In this document: in pieces, positions 14,384 through 19,791 of the stretch
How the letters are laid out: each line of letters begins with the position of its first letter
Numbering within the stretch: the first letter of the stretch is position 1
Assembly (NCBI GenBank): GCA_022759165.1
Contig: JAEMPT010000042.1
Span: forward strand, 1-19,791
Source of the DNA: Thermoprotei archaeon
GTDB taxonomy: Archaea; Thermoproteota; Thermoprotei_A; Sulfolobales; Fervidicoccaceae
Direction: 5' to 3'
Length of the DNA stretch: 19,791 bases
Program-made: the position numbers and the translations under genes
The notes under the pieces: model-generated
What the model was told of the DNA's origin: nothing
Seen by the model: the letters and a program-made list of their open reading frames with translations, nothing else
Database searches by the model: none

Positions 14384-15571
14384 ATGACGAAAAATCCCCT
14401 ACCTGAAATAACACGCATGAAAAGTGAGATCAAAATGATAACGTATAAGGATCTTGCTAAGGCTTTAAGGATAACCGAATTAAGGGCTAGGAGGCTGCTC
14501 AAATCTAAGAGTCTAAGGAAAACCTCATATGGTGAATTTGAGTATTTGGTTTTCAGGAGAGACATCGGTCCTTACCCCGAGGGGACAGCTGTAATTTTTC
14601 ATGACAAGACTAGCCCGTTGGTGGTTCCTGGATATCCATCTATAGCTAGAATACTTTTACTATCCAAGGCCGTTCCGCAACATTTCAGGGACCAGGTTGT
14701 TATTGAAGAAAAGCTTAACGGCTACAATGTTAGGATCGTTAAGTTCGCTGGAAAGCTTTTGGCTATAACGAGGGGAGGTTATATATGCCCCTACACAACG
14801 CACAGGCTTGAGAAGATATTTAGCGAAAAGAGAATAGACGACTTGGAAGATTACGTTGTATTTGGAGAAGTGGTAGGTACTGAGAATCCATATACTAGGT
14901 ACGAATATCCCGAATGCAAGGACTTCTGCTTTTTTGTGATAGACGTAATGAAGGGGGGCTCCTTTTTATCCGCTGATTCAAAAAGGGAATTTTGCTCTGA
15001 CACGGGCTTAGAGTGTGTTCGAGAAATAGATAGGGTCGACAAAGGAGAGATTGAAAAGATCAGAGAAATTGTGAATTCGATGGAAAAGGAGAAAAGGGAA
15101 GGGATAGTGCTTAAGGATCCTTTTAACCGAGTTCCTCCGTTAAAATATACCACTACGCACACGAATATTGGAGATATCGCAGAAGGGATGAAGTACATGT
15201 TTGATGAAGGTAGAACGTACATATTTCCCCGTATTCTGAGAGAGGCTTTAAAAAGCTTTGAAGAAGGTGCCGACGGAGAAGAGCTAGAAAAGAAGATGAA
15301 GAAGCTAGGCGAGGCTCTTTTAGCAGAACCGATAAGCTCAATTAAAAAGGTCAGTTTAGGCGGGGCTATTACCGAGGAGTTTACCCTTAGGTTCTATTCA
15401 GAAAGCGTCATCGACGAGTTCTTGAGCTTTATGCAAAAACAGGGCATTATCTTGAACATCAAAAACATGGAAAGAGAAAATGGCGAGATAATCATGTGGT
15501 TCATGAAGCCCAAGCGGACTAATCTGGAGCTGAGGAATATATTAAATAGCGGTCTTTCCCCCTTAGACTGA
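14384..15571 (+). CDS. ATP-dependent RNA ligase, Pab1020 family
   Basis: A 395-residue nucleotidyltransferase that joins or circularises RNA using ATP. The motifs run in order: motif I EEKLNGYNVRI with AMP-accepting K110 (KLNG in place of KxDG), motif IIIa VVFGEVVG (158-165), motif IV EGIVLK (239-244) and motif V LKYTTTH (K254). A short helix-turn-helix-like N terminus (about 18-50) precedes the catalytic domain, and a helical C-terminal domain (about 265-395) is typical of this dimeric family. The length is close to the known member (about 380). The ATG at 14384 has no clear Shine-Dalgarno site; ATG at 14435 (codon 18), after AGTGAGATC, is a good alternative and would give 378 residues. The PIN partner is immediately upstream. 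Archaeal members are known to make circular RNAs. Confidence 0.9.
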   Translation: MTKNPLPEITRMKSEIKMITYKDLAKALRITELRARRLLKSKSLRKTSYGEFEYLVFRRDIGPYPEGTAVIFHDKTSPLVVPGYPSIARILLLSKAVPQHFRDQVVIEEKLNGYNVRIVKFAGKLLAITRGGYICPYTTHRLEKIFSEKRIDDLEDYVVFGEVVGTENPYTRYEYPECKDFCFFVIDVMKGGSFLSADSKREFCSDTGLECVREIDRVDKGEIEKIREIVNSMEKEKREGIVLKDPFNRVPPLKYTTTHTNIGDIAEGMKYMFDEGRTYIFPRILREALKSFEEGADGEELEKKMKKLGEALLAEPISSIKKVSLGGAITEEFTLRFYSESVIDEFLSFMQKQGIILNIKNMERENGEIIMWFMKPKRTNLELRNILNSGLSPLD

Positions 15572-15625
15572 AAATTTTCTTACAAAACATTACACAAGAG
15601 ATGCATTTAGAAAAGCTTCAAGATA

Positions 15626-15658
15626 TTTTTTCAAAAAAGGTTAATTTTCTATTTTTTT
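15626..15658 (+). terminator. T-rich terminator region after the RNA ligase gene
   Basis: Three T runs (15626-15631, 15645-15648, 15652-15658) lie 55-90 bases after the ligase stop, and a shorter one directly follows the stop. This is the usual form of an archaeal termination region. The AT-rich block runs straight into the next promoter. Confidence 0.5.
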
Positions 15659-15664
15659 AAAAAA

Positions 15665-15700
15665 ATATTTATAGGTTACAAGTAACTTGTCTATAAATAG
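15665..15700 (+). promoter_or_regulatory. Promoter of the aminotransferase operon with a small inverted repeat
   Basis: Two TATA-like boxes, ATATTTATA (15665-15673) and CTATAAATAG (15691-15700), flank a 12-base inverted repeat, GTTAC AA GTAAC (15675-15686). The dyad sits where a regulator would block or recruit the transcription machinery. The leader before the aminotransferase gene would be 120-145 bases. Confidence 0.4.
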
Positions 15701-15701
15701 A

Positions 15702-15860
15702 AAGAGACCCCTAGCCCCCCACGGCAAATCAAAGAGTAGAAGGATCAAAGCAAGACAAAAATGGCGAACTATTGAAAGATGGACCTTTAATGCAATTAAG
15801 ATAGAAAAGATGGGCTTCGAGGGGTCAAAAAGTCTGGAGTGTGATAAATTTGAATATAAG
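15702..15860 (+). pseudogene. Possible C-terminal remnant of a DDE transposase
   Basis: One frame through the aminotransferase leader reads RKRPLAPHGKSKSRRIKAR, then QKWRTIERWTFNAIKIEKMG, then FEGSKSLECDKFEY. The arrangement (basic stretch, WRTIER-x8-K, then GxEGS and a (L/C)DKFEY phrase) resembles the end of IS4/IS5-type transposases, where the Glu of the catalytic triad lies in an R-x2-E-R-x-(F/T)-x3-K helix. There is no upstream transposase sequence and no convincing start except a TTG at 15687, which lies at or before the likely transcript start. A short independent gene cannot be excluded. Confidence 0.3.
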
Positions 15861-16956
15861 GATCCCCATTTCCAAGCCAATTATAGAAAATGAAGAGATC
15901 GAGGCAGTTGTGAATGTACTTAAATCCGGAATGCTTACGAGGGGAAAAGAAACTGAGAACTTTGAAAAAGAATTCGCGTCTTACATCGGTGCTAAATATT
16001 CTGTGAGCATGATGAATGGAACAATTGCGCTAGAAGCAGCTCTTAAAGCCCTGGGAATAAAGAGCGGCGATGAGGTGATAGTTCCAGACTTTACCTTCAT
16101 AGCAACCGCTAATGCCGTAGTGAATGTCGGGGCGAGGCCTGTTTTCGCTGATATCGATGAAAAAACTTATTGCATAGACCCTGAGTCCGCTAACGAGCTC
16201 ATTACGGGAAGGACCAGAGCTATAATACCTGTTCATCTTTTCGGTCATCCAGCTAATATGGATGCAATAAATGAGATAGCTGAAGATAACAGGCTCTTAG
16301 TACTAGAAGACTCAGCCCAGGCTCACGGTGCCGAGATAAAAGGGACAAAAGTTGGCTCACTTGGTCATGCTTCAGCATTTAGCCTATATGCTACGAAAAA
16401 TATGATGACCGGGGAAGGAGGCATGGTCACGACGAGCATAGACAGCGTTTATGAATTGTTGCTCAAGCTCAGAAAGCATGGAGAAGCCAAAAGATACCTG
16501 AGCGATATGATAGGTGGAAACCTGTTTATGACGGAGATGCAAGCTGCCTTGGGGCGCGTGCAGTTGAAAAAACTTGACAGGTGGAACGAAATCAGGAGAA
16601 GCAATGCGGAGTTCTACAAGAAAAAGCTCTCTTCTGTAAAGGAGATAACACTACCCACGGAGCAGCCTGGCTATAAACACGTATACCATCAATTCGTCAT
16701 TAGAGTGCCAGAAAAGGATAGGGACAAGCTAATTGAGCACCTGAACAAAAAAGGCATCGGGACAGCTATTCACTATCCTTATCCCCTACATGACCACCCA
16801 GTCTATAGGGCGATGGGATACCCTGAAACCCTTAACCCGGTTGCGAAGCAGGTAGCTAAAGAGGTCCTGAGCATACCCGTTCATCCCTTGCTCTCTAAGG
16901 AGGACCTTGAGTACATCACGACTTCTATATTAGAATACTTTGAGCAGGGCAAGTAA
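15841..16956 (+). CDS. DegT/DnrJ/EryC1/StrS-family PLP aminotransferase
   Basis: A 371-residue fold-type I PLP enzyme of the sugar-aminotransferase family. The PLP-binding lysine is K186 in YATKNMMTGEGGM; D157 and Q160 (LEDSAQAHGA) contact the cofactor ring, and VPDFTFIATANA (81-92) and IPVHLFGHPANMD (129-141) are standard family motifs. It ends normally for the family. Members usually aminate keto sugars for cell-surface glycans, but here no sugar genes adjoin: two sarcosine-oxidase-like redox genes follow at once, so an amine or amino-acid role is possible. GTG at 15841 is the longest start. TTG at 15850 is an alternative, preceded by GTGAT. The TAA stop is two bases before the next gene's ATG, so this is the first gene of a three-gene operon. 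Confidence 0.88.
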   Translation: MINLNIRIPISKPIIENEEIEAVVNVLKSGMLTRGKETENFEKEFASYIGAKYSVSMMNGTIALEAALKALGIKSGDEVIVPDFTFIATANAVVNVGARPVFADIDEKTYCIDPESANELITGRTRAIIPVHLFGHPANMDAINEIAEDNRLLVLEDSAQAHGAEIKGTKVGSLGHASAFSLYATKNMMTGEGGMVTTSIDSVYELLLKLRKHGEAKRYLSDMIGGNLFMTEMQAALGRVQLKKLDRWNEIRRSNAEFYKKKLSSVKEITLPTEQPGYKHVYHQFVIRVPEKDRDKLIEHLNKKGIGTAIHYPYPLHDHPVYRAMGYPETLNPVAKQVAKEVLSIPVHPLLSKEDLEYITTSILEYFEQGK

Positions 16957-16958
16957 AG

Positions 16959-18512
16959 ATGAATTACTCACCTATTTTGGAGACATTCAAGGAAAGGATA
17001 ATCCCCACTGCCTCAAGTCCAAAGTTCAAGAGACCTAGGGCCCCATTTTACATGGAGAGATGGTGCCCATGGATAAGGGCCCATTCTCCTAAAGGGGTCA
17101 CATATTTGTATCTCCCTTATACCTCTTCAAATCCATCACCAAAATATACCATGGAGCTGGTAAGCAAAGCGAGAAAGGAATTAGGAAGTGCAGGGTTCTA
17201 TCACTCCATACTAGTGAGAAGGCTTTGGGATACCGTTTGGAAGACCGTTGTGAAGATGAGCGGAAATCCAGAGCTACCGATGGAAGATAGTGAATTGCCT
17301 GAGCCTCATGAAGAGGTCGTAGAAGGTGGAGTTGCAATCATTGCGGGGGATGGGGCAGGATTAAAGCTTGCTAACAGAATAGTCGAACTGACCGGAAATA
17401 ACGTTGTCTTGATCGCTACGAAGCCGTTCAGCCGATTGAAGGAAGAGAGTGGGGAAGGAGCAAGAGGTAACGTCACAGTACTTGAGTCGATATATCTGGG
17501 CAAATTTGAGGACGGAGTATATGCGCTTAGTGAAGAAAAAAGGAAAATATATAGGATAGCTGCCAACACGCTTGCATTCGTCACTGGTGTAAGGGATGCT
17601 ATGCCTATATTTGAAAACAACGATTTGCCTGGCGTAGTTAGCGCTGAGCTCGCTAAGTTTTTAATAGTTGAGCATGGAGCGCTTAGAGATGTAAGAAAGA
17701 TAGCCGTCTTATCTAATGATAAGAGAGGGCTTGAGGCGGCTCGGGAATTTTCTCGATTCAAAGAAACGACCGTTGTTTCCGTAGGCAGTCTCAAGAAAAG
17801 AGAAAGCATCGATTGGGATGGTGAACTGGTTGTTGCCGAGGAAGTGAAGGCCACGGGATATCCTGTAGTTGAAGGGCTTAAGATCATTTCCCCAAAAGAG
17901 GAAGAACTTCAGACCGACTTAATAGTCTCGGCGATAACGGGCATACCGGACATCGAACCAGTTCTCCAAGCAGGTGGGAGACTGGTGTACAGCAAATATC
18001 TTGGAGCTCCAACCGTAGGAACAGAAAAAGGCTACGTGAAAGGGGCCAAAAATTTGTTTTTCCTCGGAATGGCATCAGGGACTCCAGAAGATTTGGTCAG
18101 TAAGGAGGTTGAGCTAGTTTCCAAGGTCATTTCTGGAAAAAGCCTTTCGAGTGAGGAAGAGAAGGAGCTCAATAACATTCAATCCTCAAAGGACTTAGCT
18201 CCTCTAGAGGACACCATTATAAATAATTCTCCAGAGCTTTTGTTAACGAGAGACATTAGAGGAATGAAGTTCGTATGCACTTGTCAAGACGTGACTCTTG
18301 AAGACGTGATCCTCGCATATGATATGGGGTATAAGGACCTGGAAAGGATAAAAAGGTTCACCGCACTGGGCACTGGAACGTGTCAGGGAAGAATCTGCAG
18401 GATTTCGTCATCGCTCGCTATATCCTATTTCAGGAAGACCCCTCTAGGTTCTTTAGGCGGCTTCAAACAGAGGACTCCACTTGAGCCAGTAGAGCTTGGG
18501 ATGATCGATTGA
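16959..18512 (+). CDS. Sarcosine-oxidase-alpha/HcnB-like protein with BFD-type [2Fe-2S] motif and eroded nucleotide sites
   Basis: A 517-residue relative of the central part of SoxA/HcnB oxidoreductases. The N terminus (1-110, with GSAGFYHSILVRRLW) matches the SoxA linker, but the ferredoxin domain before it and the aminomethyltransferase domain after it are absent (SoxA is about 960 residues). The first Rossmann site reads IIAGDGAGL (127-135): the GxGxxG glycines are A129, D131 and G134. The second reads IAVLSNDKRGLE (248-259), again without its first two glycines. The TGVRDAMPIFENNDLPGV stretch is still family-like. The C terminus keeps C440-x-C442 and C475-x4-C480 (VCTCQDVT, TGTCQGRIC), a BFD-type [2Fe-2S] site. 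It probably serves as an electron-transfer or scaffold subunit for the next flavoprotein. It starts with ATG two bases after the aminotransferase stop. Confidence 0.75.
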   Translation: MNYSPILETFKERIIPTASSPKFKRPRAPFYMERWCPWIRAHSPKGVTYLYLPYTSSNPSPKYTMELVSKARKELGSAGFYHSILVRRLWDTVWKTVVKMSGNPELPMEDSELPEPHEEVVEGGVAIIAGDGAGLKLANRIVELTGNNVVLIATKPFSRLKEESGEGARGNVTVLESIYLGKFEDGVYALSEEKRKIYRIAANTLAFVTGVRDAMPIFENNDLPGVVSAELAKFLIVEHGALRDVRKIAVLSNDKRGLEAAREFSRFKETTVVSVGSLKKRESIDWDGELVVAEEVKATGYPVVEGLKIISPKEEELQTDLIVSAITGIPDIEPVLQAGGRLVYSKYLGAPTVGTEKGYVKGAKNLFFLGMASGTPEDLVSKEVELVSKVISGKSLSSEEEKELNNIQSSKDLAPLEDTIINNSPELLLTRDIRGMKFVCTCQDVTLEDVILAYDMGYKDLERIKRFTALGTGTCQGRICRISSSLAISYFRKTPLGSLGGFKQRTPLEPVELGMID

Positions 18513-18517
18513 GGTGA
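18511..18517 (+). promoter_or_regulatory. Shine-Dalgarno site GAGGTGA deciding the start of the last gene
   Basis: GAGGTGA begins inside the TGA stop of the upstream gene and lies five bases before TTG at 18523. This is the spacing seen at other genes here, so TTG is preferred over the GTG at 18514, which falls inside the site itself. Confidence 0.65.
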
Positions 18518-18522
18518 ATGAA

Positions 18523-19677
18523 TTGGAGTGTGATACAGCGATAATCGGAGGAGGCGTAGTTGGTCTCTCTCTCGCAATGAACCTAGCGATGTTTGAGGGA
18601 AGAGGAAATAACATTTGCTTATTCGAGTCCAACTACCTTGGATATGGCTCGTCGCTCAGAAATGCTGGCAGGTTTAGAGTACATTTTGGCGACGAGAGAA
18701 ATTTAGAGTTCGCAATAAGGTCAGCTGAATATCTAGAAGAATTATCTAAAATTACGGGAATGAATACGCTGATTACTAAAACTGGGTACTTATGGATAGC
18801 CTCAGACGAAGCCGCATACAAAACTCTCAAGAGCACTAATGAGCTGTTCAAAAAATGGGGAGTACCACTTACGGAGATCCCGCCTGAGCTTCTTTACAGA
18901 AATTATCCCTTCCTAAAAGAAAGGAAGGAAATAATAGCTGGCTTCTTTGGTAAAGAAAACGGCTCAATTCATCCGGATTCGGTGATATTCGGCCTTGAAC
19001 GAAAAGCCAGACGCCTTGGTGTGAAGATATTGGAGCGCTCTCGTGTGGAGGAGATAGAAGTGAAGGAAGGCAAAGTACATTCTCTGCGGTCTCGCGGCGT
19101 GGGAGTTAGCGTTAGTAGAGTTGTTCTGGCTAACGGTGCCTGGATGTTAGAGTTCTCTAAGAATCTGCAATTGAATATTCCTCTTGAACCTGTTAGGAAA
19201 GAAATAGCAGTTTCCGAACCGTTCGCTTTCCGAATATCGCCGTTTGTCGTTGATTCTGCCCTCCACTTATATTTTTCGCAGACATTGAAGGGAGAGATCA
19301 TTGGCTCTACTACAATTGGAAATGAGCCTAAAGGCGTGGTCGAGCTGGAAAATAGATTTGCCTGGATGAGGACCTATGCAAATAGACTGAAAAAAGCTCT
19401 CAAGGGCTCTAATTTCATAAGGATAATCAGGATTTGGAGTGGATACTATGAGATGACACCCGACAGATCTCATATTATGGGAAGAATGAAAAGCTGGCCA
19501 GAAGGGCTCTATGCTATCGGAGGATTCAGCGGTCACGGATTCATGCTAGGTCCGTTTGCTGGAAAGCTTATGGCAGAATTTCTGGCCACAGGAAAAGAGC
19601 CGCGGCTCATGTCACTATACACTCCGGAAAGGTTCAGTAAAGGGATGACGTTAAATGAGAGCTTCGTAATCGGTTGA
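18523..19677 (+). CDS. FAD-dependent amine/amino-acid oxidoreductase, SoxB/DAO family
   Basis: A flavoprotein of 384 residues (387 from the GTG at 18514; numbers below use that longer form). IIGGGVVGLSLA (10-21) is the FAD dinucleotide-binding site with acidic E38; GYGSSLRNAGRFRVHF (43-58) matches the SoxB/glycine-oxidase loop; ANGAW (206-210) and the C-terminal GGFSGHGFMLGPFAGKLMAE (336-355) are DAO hallmarks; YYEMTPDRSHIMG (311-323) lies over the flavin. The family oxidises sarcosine, glycine, proline or similar N-substituted amino acids, passing electrons to partner subunits. The upstream SoxA-like iron-sulfur protein is the obvious partner. The substrate cannot be read from sequence; dye-linked proline dehydrogenase beta subunits and HcnC are close alternatives. 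TTG at 18523 is set by GAGGTGA at 18511. Confidence 0.85.
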   Translation: MECDTAIIGGGVVGLSLAMNLAMFEGRGNNICLFESNYLGYGSSLRNAGRFRVHFGDERNLEFAIRSAEYLEELSKITGMNTLITKTGYLWIASDEAAYKTLKSTNELFKKWGVPLTEIPPELLYRNYPFLKERKEIIAGFFGKENGSIHPDSVIFGLERKARRLGVKILERSRVEEIEVKEGKVHSLRSRGVGVSVSRVVLANGAWMLEFSKNLQLNIPLEPVRKEIAVSEPFAFRISPFVVDSALHLYFSQTLKGEIIGSTTIGNEPKGVVELENRFAWMRTYANRLKKALKGSNFIRIIRIWSGYYEMTPDRSHIMGRMKSWPEGLYAIGGFSGHGFMLGPFAGKLMAEFLATGKEPRLMSLYTPERFSKGMTLNESFVIG

Positions 19678-19708
19678 CCTCGATCCTTCATATTTATGTA
19701 AATTAAGA

Positions 19709-19756
19709 TTTACAACCGAAAGCCTCGCCATTTATGGCGAGGATGATAAAAGCTTA
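19709..19756 (+). repeat. Solo omega-RNA/IS605 right-end-like hairpin, copy E
   Basis: TTTACAACCGAAAGCCTCGCC (19709-19729) differs by one base from the copy at 5408. The hairpin is perfect: CCTCGCCA (19723-19730), loop TTTA, TGGCGAGG (19735-19742). GATG then ATAAAAGCTTA follow, the latter shared with the region just upstream of copy D. It lies 31 bases after the stop of the flavoprotein gene, where it could also act as a 3'-end structure. A TATA-like CATATTTATG is present at about 19690-19699. Confidence 0.6.
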
Positions 19757-19791
19757 CAGGTTTTCTTTCCTTAATTGCTTTTGATGATGAG

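Noticed and set aside
17306..17887. 193-codon minus-strand frame
   Set aside because: Shadow of the SoxA-like gene: Ser/Pro/Thr-rich translation, no recognisable domain, and antisense to a convincing gene.
18514..18516. GTG as start of the SoxB-like gene
   Set aside because: The GTG is part of the GAGGTGA Shine-Dalgarno site; TTG at 18523 has proper spacing.
1..19791. CRISPR array
   Set aside because: The dispersed hairpin repeats are thousands of bases apart, or only an irregular tandem pair, with no regular spacers and no cas genes.

Overview
The window looks like chromosomal DNA of a thermophilic archaeon, most likely a crenarchaeote (Thermoprotei). The evidence is a crenarchaeal-type family B DNA polymerase, an archaeal leucyl-tRNA synthetase, a Pab1020-type RNA ligase with its PIN partner, a minimal two-gene SufCB-like system, frequent GTG/TTG starts, and Shine-Dalgarno sites of the GGTGA type. 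No rRNA, tRNA or CRISPR array was found.

Layout. Positions 1-152 are the 3' end of an IS200/IS605-type element: the last codons of tnpB, then an omega-RNA-like right end. Next comes an Xaa-Pro peptidase gene (246-1328, +), abutting tail to tail with a DNA polymerase B gene (1329-4037, -). Upstream of polB, on the same strand, are an ATP-NAD-kinase-family gene (4216-5352) and an AzgA-like NCS2 purine permease gene (5453-6913). A divergent region with a 10-bp inverted repeat (6914-7191) leads into sufC-sufB (7192-8999, +). Converging on these is a two-gene minus-strand unit: a TRASH/L24e-like zinc-finger protein (9940-10173) and a ferritin-VIT1 membrane iron protein (9034-9930). A 379-bp non-coding stretch (10174-10552) holds two degraded omega-like hairpins and a possible structured RNA. 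leuS (-) follows; its reading frame extends to 13480, well upstream of the first ATG/GTG/TTG, and seems to use a CTG start. Divergent from leuS are the PIN-domain RNA ligase partner (13602-14294) and the RNA ligase (14384-15571). The last region is a + strand operon: a DegT-type PLP aminotransferase, a shortened sarcosine-oxidase-alpha-like iron-sulfur protein with eroded nucleotide-binding motifs, and a sarcosine-oxidase-beta/DAO-type flavoprotein.

Functional themes. Iron handling is concentrated in the middle (Fe-S assembly, a ferritin-like iron exporter or transporter, a metal-finger protein). RNA and translation functions lie at 10.5-15.6 kb (LeuRS, RNA ligase, PIN nuclease). Amino-acid or amine oxidation lies at 15.8-19.7 kb.

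The most unusual signals are: a family of short hairpin repeats resembling IS605/TnpB right ends without tnpB, all in the + orientation; the CTG start of leuS; the SoxA-like protein that keeps its [2Fe-2S] cysteines but has lost both Rossmann glycine motifs; and the metal-finger/ferritin-VIT pair beside sufCB. All functional assignments come from reading motifs by eye; no database search was run.
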